Part shown: positions 7,484 to 15,948 of the stretch, piece by piece
Position numbering within the stretch: the first letter of the stretch is position 1
Layout of the letters: each line of letters starts with the position of its first letter
DNA from: Paenibacillus albicereus
GTDB taxonomy: Bacteria > Bacillota > Bacilli > Paenibacillales > Paenibacillaceae
NCBI RefSeq assembly: GCF_012676905.1
Contig: NZ_CP051428.1
Location: forward strand, 3,000,001-3,064,000
Length of the DNA: 64,000 nt
Direction of reading: 5' to 3'
The notes under the pieces: generated by a model
Databases searched by the model: none
Seen by the model: the letters and a program-made list of their open reading frames with translations, nothing else
Told to the model about the DNA's origin: nothing
Made by a program: the position numbers and the translations under genes

Positions 7484-8508
7484 GGCTCCTCCTCCTCTCG
7501 CGCGGCCATGCCTTCGTCGCGGCTGCGGGCGAACAGCGTCTTGATGACCTCTTCCATCGGCGGGTCCTCGATCGTCACGTCCGCGATCGCGAGCGCCGAC
7601 AGCAGCCCCTGCAGCACCTGCTCGACGCCGGTCGCCGTCAGGTCGACCGACAGCCGCAGCTGGCCGGCGTCGGCCGGCAGCCGCCGCACGCCGGGAGGCA
7701 GCGGCAGCGCATCGGCGGGCGGAGACGACTCGGCCAGCCGCACGGCGACCGTCTTGTAGCGGAGGATGTCGCGCTTCAGCCGCTGCACGGAGCCGTCGAC
7801 CATGATGCCGCCGTGATGGATGACGACCGCGCGCCGGCACAGCCGCTCGATGTCGCCCGCGTCATGGGACGTCAGGAACACCGTCGTCCCCTCCTCGCGG
7901 TTGAGCTCCGCGATCAGCTCGCGGATCCGCTCCTTGATCATCGCGTCAAGCCCGATCGTCGGCTCATCGAGGAACAGCAGCCGCGGCCGGTGCAGGAACG
8001 AGCAGGCGATCTCGCAGCGCATCCTTTCGCCCAGCGACAGCCGCCGCACGGCGGTATCGAGGTACGGCCCGAGCTCGAAGCGCTCGATCAGCGAGTCGCG
8101 CCTGCGGCGATAGTCGTCCCGGTCGAGCTCGTAGATGCGGCTCATCAGCTCGAACGTGTCGCTCGGCGGCAGGTGGTACCACAGCTGCGACTTCTGCCCG
8201 AAGACGGTGCCGATCCGATAGGCGAGCTGCTTGCGCTCCTGCCACGGCACATGCCCGAGCACCGTCGCCTCGCCCCCGCTCGGATGCAGGATGCCGGTCA
8301 GCATCTTGATCGTCGTCGACTTGCCGGCTCCGTTCGGACCGAGAAAGGCGATCGTCTCCCCTTCCTCCACCGCCAGATCGATGCCCGACACCGCTTCCTT
8401 CTCGCTCCATCTCGGCGACCACAGCGAGCGGAGGCTCGCCGCGAATCCCGGCTCCTTGCGCTTGACGCGGAACGTCTTCCGCAGTCCCTTCGTCTCCAAT
8501 ACGTTCAT
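7480..8508 (-). CDS. ABC transporter ATP-binding protein (COG4586-like)
   Basis: A 342-residue ATPase of an ABC-2 exporter. Walker A is GPNGAGKST (57-65). The signature is LSLGERMRCE, Walker B is LLFLDEP, and the H-loop is TSHD. An unusual 25-residue insertion (SLRSLWSPRWSEKEA) precedes the core strand, as in the COG4586 branch. The C-terminal region of about 100 residues is the extra domain of DRR-type ATPases. GGGAGCGGAGAG precedes the ATG. It is the first gene of a three-gene operon with both permeases. Confidence 0.93.
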   Translation of the reverse strand: MNVLETKGLRKTFRVKRKEPGFAASLRSLWSPRWSEKEAVSGIDLAVEEGETIAFLGPNGAGKSTTIKMLTGILHPSGGEATVLGHVPWQERKQLAYRIGTVFGQKSQLWYHLPPSDTFELMSRIYELDRDDYRRRRDSLIERFELGPYLDTAVRRLSLGERMRCEIACSFLHRPRLLFLDEPTIGLDAMIKERIRELIAELNREEGTTVFLTSHDAGDIERLCRRAVVIHHGGIMVDGSVQRLKRDILRYKTVAVRLAESSPPADALPLPPGVRRLPADAGQLRLSVDLTATGVEQVLQGLLSALAIADVTIEDPPMEEVIKTLFARSRDEGMAAREEEEP

Positions 8509-8593
8509 GCTCTCCGCTCCCTTCGTCCTTGCTGTCCATGCAGGGCCGCGTGCCGTCCGGAGCCGCTCCTTTCCGGCCTCGGCCGGATCGGCA

Positions 8594-8654
8594 AAAAGAC
8601 CTTCGGAAAGCCGGCCGGCACAGGCGTGCAGGCGGAACTTTCCGAAGGTCTTTT
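8594..8654. terminator. 17-bp perfect inverted repeat, probable bidirectional terminator
   Basis: AAAAGACCTTCGGAAAG (8594-8610) and its exact complement (8638-8654) flank a 27-nt loop. Both strands end in a T-run (TTTTT on minus, TTTT on plus). It lies in the 301-nt gap between the ABC operon and the TPR gene. It would terminate minus-strand transcripts from the TPR gene before they reach the ABC operon. Confidence 0.7.
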
Positions 8655-8753
8655 ATCCCTTACGGTGTACGCGGCCTATGGCGCCGCGCCGGTCTCGCTC
8701 GGTTCGGTCGAAGAGGGCCGCATCGGCGCGGCCGCTTCCCGGATCCCTAGAAA

Positions 8754-8820
8754 CCCTTCCGTTTGATGATTCATCTTACACGGAAGGGAAGGTTTGGTAA
8801 AGGCTTTTTTTACCAAACCT
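8754..8820. repeat. Two adjacent hairpins at the 3' end of the TPR gene
   Basis: CCCTTCCGT/ACGGAAGGG (8754-8762, 8780-8788; 9 bp) is followed by AGGTTTGGTAAA/TTTACCAAACCT (8790-8801, 8809-8820; 12 bp, 7-nt loop). The second stem contains the last two sense codons and the TAA stop of the TPR gene. No strong T-run follows on the minus strand, so they may protect the mRNA 3' end rather than terminate. Confidence 0.7.
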
Positions 8821-9298
8821 GGTCGAGCTTATCCGCGTAGAAGCGGATCGCCCGCGCATACTCCTGCACGCCGGCGGCGGAGCTGCTGTCCGCCAGCTCG
8901 CGCAGCAGCAGCTCCATCGCGCGGGCCGCATCGCCTTCGTTGTACAGCGCCATCGCCAGAAACACGCGAAACTCCGCCCGCTCCGGGTAGCGCTGCGCCG
9001 ACGCCTCCAGCAGCTCCCGCGCCTCGGCATAGCGTCCCAGCGTCCGCAGCGTGCTGCCGAGTCCCAGCCTCGCCCCCGCGTCGTCCTCCGGCCCCAGTCC
9101 GAGGGAGAGCGCCCGCTCGTAATGCGGCACGGCCTCCCGCTCCAGTCCAAGCGAATCATGCGTCCAAGCGAGCTGATACTCCAGCTCGGCGTCGTCCGCA
9201 GCGTCGTCCGCCAGCTCCTTCAGCAGCCGCAGCGCTTCCTCGCCCCGGCCTTCGCCGCGCAAGCGCGCGGCGGCGTGGATCGTTTCCTCTCGATTCAT
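8810..9298 (-). CDS. Tetratricopeptide-repeat protein (TPR_5-like)
   Basis: A 162-residue, all-helical cytoplasmic protein made of about four TPR-type helix pairs (for example the stretch around YQLAWTHDSLGLEREAVPHY and the one around GLGSTLRTLGRYAEARELL). It resembles the short TPR_5 proteins of Firmicutes, which act as protein-interaction modules. AAGGAGAGG precedes the ATG. It is flanked by terminators on both sides, so it is probably monocistronic. The partner is unknown. Confidence 0.85.
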   Translation of the reverse strand: MNREETIHAAARLRGEGRGEEALRLLKELADDAADDAELEYQLAWTHDSLGLEREAVPHYERALSLGLGPEDDAGARLGLGSTLRTLGRYAEARELLEASAQRYPERAEFRVFLAMALYNEGDAARAMELLLRELADSSSAAGVQEYARAIRFYADKLDQVW

Positions 9299-9322
9299 CC
9301 TCTGCCTCTCCTTCAGTCCTCG

Positions 9323-9353
9323 TAAAAAAGCCCGTCCGACGAGCGGACGGGCT
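9323..9353 (-). terminator. Terminator after the stalk/ankyrin gene
   Basis: AGCCCGTCCG/CGGACGGGCT (9329-9338, 9344-9353) makes a 10-bp stem with a 5-nt loop. On the minus strand it is followed by a T6 run. Confidence 0.9.
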
Positions 9354-9363
9354 GACCCTAGGC

Positions 9364-10701
9364 CTAAACGCTTGCCGTCGCCTGCAGCAGCGCGGTCAGC
9401 TCGGCGTTGCCGAGCTCCTTGGCATACTGCAGCGGCGATTTGCTCGTAGACGGATTGGTCTTGTTCGGGTCGGCGCCCTTGGCGAGCAGCAGCTTGACGA
9501 TGTCCAGCGCTTCGGCGTCGACCGCTTCGTACAGCGCGTGGTCCCGCTTCGGATCGGCGCCGTATTGGAGGAGCAGCTCGACGGCGCGGGCTTCCGGCTT
9601 GTAGGCGATTCCGTCATCCTCGGCATCGTACAGCATGCCGCTCGTGAGCTCCAGCGGCGTGTAGCTTTCCTTCACGTCGCAGTTGCAGTCGTTCGGATCG
9701 GCGCCGTTCTTGAGCAGCAGCTCCATCATGGCATATGCGCGGCTGCCGTCCGGGCCGACGTAGCCGGCGGCGGCGGCGAGGGGGGCCGGGAACTGCTGCT
9801 TGCCGTCGGACTTGGCGCTCGCGCCGGCGGCCAGCAGCTCCTTGGCGATGTCCAGCCGCCCGGTCTGGATCGCCGTCCACATCAGGCTGCCGTTCTCCTG
9901 CTCGAGTCCGGCGATATCGGGCTTGGCGGCGAGCAGCAGCCGCAGGAGCTCCAGATCGGATGCTTCCGTCGTAGCCGGATAATCTCCGTCCGCCGTCTCG
10001 CGGTACGGCAGGGTCGCCGCTTCCACGAGGGCGAGGGCGTCGCCTTCCTCCATCGTCACGATCAGGTTGACGTCAGCTCCGTTGTCGAGGAACAGCTTGA
10101 CGATGTCCTTGTTCTTGGTGAAGACGCCCGTAATGAACGCCTGCTCGCTGAGCGCCGGCTTCCAGCCTGCGGCGAGCATCGCCTTGAGCTTGTCCAGCTT
10201 GCCGGCCCAGGCGAAGTTGTTGGCCTTGTCTGCCCAGCGCGCCTGCAGCTCGGCGCCTTGGAGCGGAGCGACCGTCACCTGCTGCTTGGCGGCGTTCCAG
10301 CCGACCTTGCTGTCGAGCGCCTCGCCGATGAAGCGCAGCGGCACGAGCGTGCGTCCCTTGAGCACGAGCGACGGCTGCGACAGCTCGACCTTCTGGCCGT
10401 CGACGAGCGCCCAGTTCTGGCCGATCGTGTGCACGATCGTCGTGAAGCCCTTCGTCGCGGTGATCTGCTTGCCGCTGACGGACACTTTGGCTCCCAAGCC
10501 CTCGAAGATGCCGCGCATCGGCACGAGCGTCGAGCCGTTCACGATGACGGGCGGCTGGTCGTACTTCTGCGCCTTGCCGTTCAGGACGACGCTGATCGCC
10601 GGCTTGGCGGCGGCTGCCGCCGGACCGGCCGCTGCTCCGAGGCTCGTCGCGATGACGGCGGCTGCAACGGCCGTGGCCGCGAGTCCTTTCCAATTCTTCA
10701 T
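9364..10701 (-). CDS. Secreted stalk-domain protein with C-terminal ankyrin repeats
   Basis: A 445-residue protein with a typical signal peptide (residues 1-32, AAAGPAAAAA cleavage region). Residues 35-145 are a copper-amine-oxidase N-terminal-like stalk domain: VVLNGKAQKYDQPPVIVNGS, LVPMRGIFEGLGA and LVPLRFIGEALDSKVGW. From about residue 160 to the end there are ankyrin-type repeats (DIVKLFLDNGADVN, DIAKELLAAGA, MMELLLKNGADPN, AVELLLQYGADP, DIVKLLLAKGADPN). AGGGGA precedes the ATG. The stalk domain is widespread in Paenibacillaceae cell-surface proteins. Its fusion to exported ankyrin repeats suggests an extracellular binding role. Confidence 0.9.
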   Translation of the reverse strand: MKNWKGLAATAVAAAVIATSLGAAAGPAAAAAKPAISVVLNGKAQKYDQPPVIVNGSTLVPMRGIFEGLGAKVSVSGKQITATKGFTTIVHTIGQNWALVDGQKVELSQPSLVLKGRTLVPLRFIGEALDSKVGWNAAKQQVTVAPLQGAELQARWADKANNFAWAGKLDKLKAMLAAGWKPALSEQAFITGVFTKNKDIVKLFLDNGADVNLIVTMEEGDALALVEAATLPYRETADGDYPATTEASDLELLRLLLAAKPDIAGLEQENGSLMWTAIQTGRLDIAKELLAAGASAKSDGKQQFPAPLAAAAGYVGPDGSRAYAMMELLLKNGADPNDCNCDVKESYTPLELTSGMLYDAEDDGIAYKPEARAVELLLQYGADPKRDHALYEAVDAEALDIVKLLLAKGADPNKTNPSTSKSPLQYAKELGNAELTALLQATASV

Positions 10702-10759
10702 GATGGCATTCCCCTGACCTCATTCATGTAAGCTTCGCCTATGGAAGACTTCTTTTCTA

Positions 10760-11290
10760 TTATCTGGGGTCGATGCCGGCTTGTCTATCGGAAAATGAAC
10801 CGGGGCCGGAAGTCCCGGCGCCCGCGCCGGAGCGGGGCAGATCCATCGACAGCCGGATCATGTCGACGCACGGAATTCCGTTCTCCACGATCGGCTCGTC
10901 ATAGTGGCGCAGGAAAAAATCACGGTCGACGCCCGCGATGCGGAAGCCGCAGCGCTGATAGAGCGCGAGCTGGCCGATGCTGGAGTTGCCCGTGCCGACC
11001 TCGAGCGTCGCCGCCCCCAGCCCGCAGGAGCGCTCGATCGCATGCAGCACGAGCCGCTTGCCGAGGCCCCGGCCTTGCCGCTCCTCGGCGACCGCCACGT
11101 TGACGAGCTCCAGCGTCGCCGGCCTCGTCGGCAGCAGCACATACGCTCCGATCGGCGGACCGCCGTCCTCGGCCAGCAGCCAGCATTCGCCGCGCTCCGC
11201 GTAGGAAGCGACCATCTCGGCCGACGGGTCGGCCAGCAGCAGCAGCTCCATCGGCAGCGGCTCTTTGTTGTCTCGCAAGCGAATGTTCAT
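10760..11290 (-). CDS. GNAT-family N-acetyltransferase
   Basis: A 176-residue GNAT. The acetyl-CoA motif A is EERQGRGLGKRLVLHAI, followed by the RxxGF-type strand YQRCGFRIAG. The start at 11290 is supported by an ATGA overlap with the stop of the upstream membrane-protein gene; AAAGGAGG lies 13 nt upstream, inside that gene. The C-terminus adds about 20 Gly/Ser-rich residues. It is the third gene of a coupled three-gene unit. The acceptor substrate is unknown. Confidence 0.9.
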   Translation of the reverse strand: MNIRLRDNKEPLPMELLLLADPSAEMVASYAERGECWLLAEDGGPPIGAYVLLPTRPATLELVNVAVAEERQGRGLGKRLVLHAIERSCGLGAATLEVGTGNSSIGQLALYQRCGFRIAGVDRDFFLRHYDEPIVENGIPCVDMIRLSMDLPRSGAGAGTSGPGSFSDRQAGIDPR

Positions 11291-11886
11291 CGGGATGATG
11301 AAGCCTCCTTTGGAGCTCTGGATCGGCGCACGCGGGACAAGCGGAACGGCAGCCGCAGCGCGAGCAGCTCGGCGATGCCGAGCAGGACGACGCCCCCTGC
11401 GTACCAGCCCCACCAAACCGTCTCCTCGAGATTGAATTGGAACGGATAGAACAGCAGCAGGGCGAAGGCGAGCACGGCGTAGAACGTCCGCCTGCCGACG
11501 GCTTCCTGCTGGATGTCCCTGGCTTTCGCCGCGGCCGCCGCCTGCCTCAGTCCCGTGCAGAGCAGCACGATAAGCGCCGCATGGAGCGCCATCAGCAGCT
11601 GTCCGTACAGCTGGACCGATATCGGCAGCTGCGAGATTCCCTCCGTCAAGCCCACCGTATACGGCATGAGAATGCCCGGAAGCGAGACGGCCGCCAGCAG
11701 CCCGGCTAGCCGCCCGGCGCGGCGAAGGGCGGCGAACTCGCTCCCGAGCCGCATCGATCCCGATGCCGCCATCATGTAGCCGATGAAATCCGGCAGCCAG
11801 TCGATGCCCGCGATCCGCACGTCAAGCAGCACGAGGACGAGGCCCCAGCCGATACGGCGCAGCGGCATGCGCCAGGATTCATTCAT
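11287..11886 (-). CDS. Polytopic membrane protein, unknown function
   Basis: A 199-residue protein with about five hydrophobic segments (near residues 10-25, 58-75, 93-112, 133-150 and 157-178) and a basic C-terminus RLSRVRRSRAPKE. No family is recognised. It starts 8 nt inside the end of the preceding gene and its stop overlaps the GNAT start, so all three genes are translationally coupled. Confidence 0.75.
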   Translation of the reverse strand: MNESWRMPLRRIGWGLVLVLLDVRIAGIDWLPDFIGYMMAASGSMRLGSEFAALRRAGRLAGLLAAVSLPGILMPYTVGLTEGISQLPISVQLYGQLLMALHAALIVLLCTGLRQAAAAAKARDIQQEAVGRRTFYAVLAFALLLFYPFQFNLEETVWWGWYAGGVVLLGIAELLALRLPFRLSRVRRSRAPKEASSSR

Positions 11887-12733
11887 CGGAAGCTCCTCCC
11901 GTGCCCGGCTGCTGCTTGCCGTCTTTTCGAAGCTCGCGCACGAGTTCCGTCAAATCTTCCTCGTCGATCGGCATCGACGGATAAGTGAGCGGCTCCCGCT
12001 GCCGGATGCTTCGGCCGTCCTCAGTCCGGAACGTCAGCTCCAGGCCGATCTCATAGTATCGGGCTCCGCGCAGGCTGCTTCCGCCGTCAGGCGCGAGCGT
12101 CCAGTCGATCCCGATCGTCTCCCCTTTCGTGAGCGAAGCCGGCGGCTGCAGCGATTTGCCCCCGAAGCCATAAGGCTTCAAACGGATCGTGCTTCCCAGC
12201 TCGGAAGGCACGACCTCGATTTTTTCAAGCGTGCATGCGCATGCGGCTGCGCCGCTTAAGGAGCCGTTGAACGTCGAGCCGCCACGCTGCTTGACTTGCA
12301 TGCCCGATTCCACGCGCTTGCGCAGCGTGCCGGCCTGAATCCGCTTGACGGTGCCATCGCGGTAGCGCACGGTCAGCGTCATCGGCAGCGGCTCCTTGAG
12401 CTGGCGATAGGCCTTTTCATCCATGTCCAAGCTGGCATAAGCTGCCATCTGGCGCTGGTACCGGAAGTCCATTTTCTCGATCAGCGCAAGGGGGATATCG
12501 GGCCGCTCGTTCCATTGCACGAACAGGACGGGACTTCGCTCCCGGCGATTTTCCAAGTAGGAAAGGTAGATCTGGTTGGTGCCCGGATAGACGAGCTGAT
12601 CCTGAGCAAAAAAATAAGGCTCATCCAACAGCTGCGTGCCGCGATAGAGCAGATTTCCCGTCCAGCTCGCCGCAATCAGCACGACCGCCGCCGCCGCAGC
12701 CGTCCATGGACGGCGCTTGACCCAAGCTAGCAT
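11879..12733 (-). CDS. Membrane-anchored extracytoplasmic protein, unknown function
   Basis: A 284-residue protein starting MLAWVKRRPWTAAAAAVVLI: positive residues, then one transmembrane segment (residues 10-27), then a soluble, probably extracellular domain. It contains a short CAC motif (AAACACTLEKIEVV). GAAGGAGGAGA lies just before the ATG at 12733; the longer upstream open frame has no RBS and runs antisense into mqo's terminator. It is first in the unit with the membrane protein and the GNAT. I do not recognise the family. Confidence 0.75.
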   Translation of the reverse strand: MLAWVKRRPWTAAAAAVVLIAASWTGNLLYRGTQLLDEPYFFAQDQLVYPGTNQIYLSYLENRRERSPVLFVQWNERPDIPLALIEKMDFRYQRQMAAYASLDMDEKAYRQLKEPLPMTLTVRYRDGTVKRIQAGTLRKRVESGMQVKQRGGSTFNGSLSGAAACACTLEKIEVVPSELGSTIRLKPYGFGGKSLQPPASLTKGETIGIDWTLAPDGGSSLRGARYYEIGLELTFRTEDGRSIRQREPLTYPSMPIDEEDLTELVRELRKDGKQQPGTGGASDE

Positions 12734-12794
12734 GTCGATCTCCTCCTTCAACCTGCCTATCATAGCATGTGTCAGGAGCAGATTGGGAAAAAAT

Positions 12795-12833
12795 GAAAAA
12801 ATCCCCGGAACCGATCGGGTCGGTTCCGGGGAT
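12795..12833 (-). terminator. Terminator after mqo
   Basis: A perfect 14-bp stem, ATCCCCGGAACCGA/TCGGTTCCGGGGAT (12801-12814, 12820-12833), with a 5-nt loop. It is followed on the minus strand by T6. It starts 10 nt after the mqo stop. Confidence 0.93.
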
Positions 12834-12843
12834 GCTTTTGGGC

Positions 12844-14337
12844 TTATTTGGCCGGATGCAGCTCCTTGAGCTGGAGCGCCTTGGCCGCCTTGGCTTCGAT
12901 CTGCGCGATCAGCTGCGGATGATCGAGCAGCTTGACGCCATAGGAAGGAATCATTTCCTTGATTTTGGGCTCCCAAGCCTTGAGCTGCTGCGGGAAGCAC
13001 TTCTCGATGACCTCGAGCATGACGGATACGGCGGTGGATGCTCCCGGCGAAGCTCCGAGCAGCGCCGCGATCGAGCCGTCGGCCGCGCTGACGACCTCCG
13101 TGCCGAACTGCAGGATGCCTTTGCCCGCCGGCGTGTCCTTGATGACCTGCACGCGCTGTCCGGCTACGACAAGATCCCAATCGTCGCTCTTGGCGTCCGG
13201 CACGAACTCGCGCAGCGCGTTCATGCGTTGTTCCTTGGACAGCGACAGCTCCTTGATTAGATACTTCACGAGCGGAACGTTCTTGGCGCCGGAAGCGAGC
13301 ATCGTCACCAGATTGTTCGGCTTTACGGACGTAATCAGATCGAGCATGGAACCGTTCTTGAGGAACTTCGGCGAGAAGCCGGCGAACGGACCGAAGAAGA
13401 GCATTTCCTTGCCCTCGATGTAGCGCTTGTCGAGATGCGGCACCGACATCGGCGGCGCGCCGACGGCGGCCTTGCCGTACACCTTGGCATGATGCCGGGA
13501 GACGACCTCCGGCTTTTGGCATACCATGAAGATCCCACTGATCGGGAAGCCGCCGATGGCGCGACCTTCCGGAATGCCGGACTTCTGAAGCAGATGCAGG
13601 CTGCCGCCGCCGCCGCCGAGGAAGACGAACTTGGCGTTGTGGCGCTCGACCGCTCCGCGGCTGTCGCGCACCTTGACGTCCCAGCTTCCGTCGCCCGCGC
13701 GCTTCACATCATCGACCTGATGCTTGTAGCGGACGTCGACGCCCTGCTTTTGCAGATGCTCGAACAGCATGCGCGTTAAAGCGCCAAAGTTGACGTCCGT
13801 TCCGGAGTCGATCTTCGTCGCCGCGATCGGCTCGTCGACCTTGCGCCCGTCCATGATGAGCGGAATCCACTGCTGGAGCCGCTCGGGGCGATCGGAGTAC
13901 TCCATGCCGCGAAACAGCGGATTGTCCTTGAGCGCCTCGAAGCGCTTGCGGAGGAACCGGACGTTGTTCTCCCCGAACACGAGGCTCATGTGGGGCAGCG
14001 TCATGATGAAATCCTGAGGATTGTGGATGAGGCCGCTGGCCGCCAGATGCGCCCAGAACTGCTTGGATACCTGGAACTCCTCGTTTACTTTGACCGCCTT
14101 GCTGATGTCGATCGAGCCGTCGGGCTTTTCGGTCGTGTAGTTGAGCTCGCACAGGGAGGAGTGGCCGGTGCCGGCGTTGTTCCATTCGTTCGAGCTTTCC
14201 TCGCCTGCCGAGGCGAGCTTTTCGAACACTTTGATGTTCCAGTCCGGCGCAAGCTCCTTCAGCAAGGCGCCCAGGGTGGCGCTCATGATGCCGGCGCCGA
14301 TCAAGATCACGTCAGTTTGTTGTTGTCGATTGCTCAC
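12844..14337 (-). CDS. mqo: Malate:quinone oxidoreductase
   Basis: A 497-residue FAD-dependent, membrane-associated malate dehydrogenase that oxidises L-malate to oxaloacetate and passes electrons to quinone. The FAD Rossmann motif is [14 protein letters not shown] (residues 10-23). Family-typical stretches include [20 protein letters not shown] and [15 protein letters not shown]. Length matches the family (about 490-500). The start is GTG at 14337 with AAGGA 9 nt upstream. It is monocistronic, with its own terminator and an extended -10 promoter, and lies just downstream of the second repeat locus. Confidence 0.96.
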   Translation of the reverse strand: MSNRQQQTDVILIGAGIMSATLGALLKELAPDWNIKVFEKLASAGEESSNEWNNAGTGHSSLCELNYTTEKPDGSIDISKAVKVNEEFQVSKQFWAHLAASGLIHNPQDFIMTLPHMSLVFGENNVRFLRKRFEALKDNPLFRGMEYSDRPERLQQWIPLIMDGRKVDEPIAATKIDSGTDVNFGALTRMLFEHLQKQGVDVRYKHQVDDVKRAGDGSWDVKVRDSRGAVERHNAKFVFLGGGGGSLHLLQKSGIPEGRAIGGFPISGIFMVCQKPEVVSRHHAKVYGKAAVGAPPMSVPHLDKRYIEGKEMLFFGPFAGFSPKFLKNGSMLDLITSVKPNNLVTMLASGAKNVPLVKYLIKELSLSKEQRMNALREFVPDAKSDDWDLVVAGQRVQVIKDTPAGKGILQFGTEVVSAADGSIAALLGASPGASTAVSVMLEVIEKCFPQQLKAWEPKIKEMIPSYGVKLLDHPQLIAQIEAKAAKALQLKELHPAK

Positions 14338-14402
14338 GTTTATCGTCCTTACCCATCAAATTTTTGAAGCCGGATCGACACGGATCCATAATCACTCCCA
14401 CT

Positions 14403-14411
14403 AGTATAGCA
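14403..14411 (-). promoter_or_regulatory. Extended -10 promoter candidate for mqo
   Basis: The minus strand reads TGCTATACT, a perfect extended -10, about 66 nt before the mqo start. No good -35 is visible, which fits an extended -10 promoter. Confidence 0.5.
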
Positions 14412-14614
14412 TGATTCGACGGCGCATTGTAGCAATCGCTCGAGTGCGATCTTCGCCTCGCTGTCGCGTTGGCGCAGCCGGTCCAAAGCCGCTCGCGCCG
14501 CGTTGGCATCGGTACCGATCCGCTTTGCGTGGGCGGAAAGCGGAGGAGCAATAATGCGCTTTGCATAACGTGGTGTCGCAACAGGAACGGATCGTTCCGC
14601 AGGACGGCGACGCC

Positions 14615-14874
14615 CGAGTCGCTCGGTTTTTCCGCGCAGCTCCTCCTGTTCGATCTCCTGTAGCCCCGAGTTGCTCGGTTTTTCCGCGCAACTCGTCCTG
14701 TTCGACCTCCTGTAACCCCGAGTTGCTCGGTTTTTCCGCGCAACTCCTCCTGTTCGACCTCCTGTAGCCCCGAGTCGCTCGGTTTTTCCGCGCAGCTCCT
14801 CCTGTTCGCCCTCCTGTAGCCCAGAGTTGCTCGGTTTTTCCGCGCAACTCGTTCGTTCCCGCTCCTGCACGCTC
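14615..14874. repeat. 52-bp tandem array with hairpin core (locus 2, 5 units)
   Basis: Units start at 14615, 14667, 14719, 14771 and 14823, exactly 52 bp apart. Each contains CTCGGTTTTTCCGCGCA followed by RCTC, the same core as at 681-1410. The linker differs from locus 1 (CCTCCTGTTCGACCTCCTGT against CCCTCCGTTTCTCCGGCTCC). The GAGTTGC/GCAACTC arms pair perfectly in three units. The array lies between mqo and the 123-bp block. Confidence 0.95.
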
Positions 14875-14979
14875 GAGGTGCTTGAGCAAGGGGGATTAGC
14901 ATTAGCAGCTTTGCCTGCTTGCTGACGAATCCCTCCCTTACTAAAAAGGGAGGGGCAGTATGCGGGGCGAGGCAGAGCG

Positions 14980-15102
14980 GAGCGAGCCGATGCCTTTCGG
15001 AGAAGCGGCAGCGGTCCTCTTGGAAGACGGATGGCCTCCACATAGGAGGTCAGGAAATCGGGGCATCCGGCTTCCAGTGGAATCGGAGAAAGGCTCGGCT
15101 CG
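14980..15102. repeat. 123-bp dispersed block, copy 2
   Basis: This copy is colinear with 1725-1847, with no indels and about 15 substitutions. The CCTCC/GGAGG mini-stem is kept while its 5-nt loop differs (ACATA against GAATA). It leads directly into a tandem array whose unit starts AGGCTCGGCTCG, as in locus 1. Confidence 0.9.
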
Positions 15103-15250
15103 AGCAGCGGGCTTTCTGCCACCAAATCTGAAAGGCTCGGATCGAGCAGCGGGCTTTTTGCCACCAAATCTGAAAGGCTCGGATCGCGCAGCGGGCTTTC
15201 TGCCACCGAATCTGAAAGGCTCGGCTCGCGCAGCGGGCTTTCTGCTCACA
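15091..15250. repeat. 42-bp tandem array (locus 2, 4 units)
   Basis: Units start at 15091, 15133, 15175 and 15217, exactly 42 bp apart. The unit is AGGCTCGGMTCGMGCAGCGG then GCTTTCTGCCACC. It ends just before the pyrE terminator. It occupies the same relative place as the 35-bp array of locus 1 but with a different unit. Confidence 0.95.
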
Positions 15251-15253
15251 GCG

Positions 15254-15287
15254 AAAAGGACGGTCGGCATCATGCGCCGTCCCGTCC
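15254..15287 (-). terminator. Terminator of the pyr operon
   Basis: GGACGG/CCGTCC (15258-15263, 15282-15287) with inner GGC/GCC pairing, followed by TTTT on the minus strand. It lies 14 nt after the pyrE stop. Confidence 0.7.
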
Positions 15288-15300
15288 TCCTTCAGCCGAT

Positions 15301-15948
15301 CTACTTGCCGTAGCCGGCCGGATCCTCGCGCCACGCCTGCAGCGAGGCGAGCTGGCCGCTCTGCACGATGCCGCGCTCGGCCGCGACGTCGATCAGCGTC
15401 GTGTAGCCGGACAGCGTGCGCAGCGGCACGCCTGCTTCTTCAAAAGCCTTCTCGGCGCTCGCGAACTGATACGAGAAGATCGCCACGACCGCCTGCACTT
15501 CGGCTCCCGCTTCGCGGACCGCCTGCGCGGCCTTGATCGAGCTGCCGCCGGTCGAGATCAGATCCTCGATGACGACGACCTTCTGGCCCGCCGCGATGCG
15601 GCCCTCGATCTGATTCTGCTTGCCGTGCCCCTTGGCCTTGTCGCGGATGTAGGCCATCGGCAGGTTCAGCTTGTGCGCCACCCAGGCCGCGTGCGGGATG
15701 CCCGCCGTCGCCGTGCCGGCGATGACCTCGGCGTCCGGATAGCTCTCGCGGATGATCGCGGCGAAGCCTTCCGCCACCAGGTCGCGGATGTCGGGGTAGG
15801 ACATCGTCAGCCGGTTGTCGCAGTAGATCGGCGACTTCAGCCCGCTCGTCCATGTGAACGGCTCCTCCGGCCGCAGCGCGACCGCTCCGATGTCCAGCAG
15901 CTTGGCTGCGATCTCGCGCGGAAGGCTTTCGACTTGAACGGTGCTCAT
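15301..15948 (-). CDS. pyrE: Orotate phosphoribosyltransferase
   Basis: A 215-residue type I phosphoribosyltransferase that converts orotate and PRPP to OMP. The PRPP-binding motif is VVVIEDLISTGGSSIKAA. The flexible-loop region is around KAKGHGKQNQIEG. Length is normal. The start overlaps the end of pyrF (ATGA), giving translational coupling. It is the last gene of the pyr operon; the hairpin at 15254-15287 follows it. Confidence 0.97.
   Translation of the reverse strand: MSTVQVESLPREIAAKLLDIGAVALRPEEPFTWTSGLKSPIYCDNRLTMSYPDIRDLVAEGFAAIIRESYPDAEVIAGTATAGIPHAAWVAHKLNLPMAYIRDKAKGHGKQNQIEGRIAAGQKVVVIEDLISTGGSSIKAAQAVREAGAEVQAVVAIFSYQFASAEKAFEEAGVPLRTLSGYTTLIDVAAERGIVQSGQLASLQAWREDPAGYGK

Noticed and set aside
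8594-8654. Ends of an insertion sequence
   Set aside because: The inverted repeats are only 27 nt apart, with no transposase and no target duplication. They look like a bidirectional terminator.
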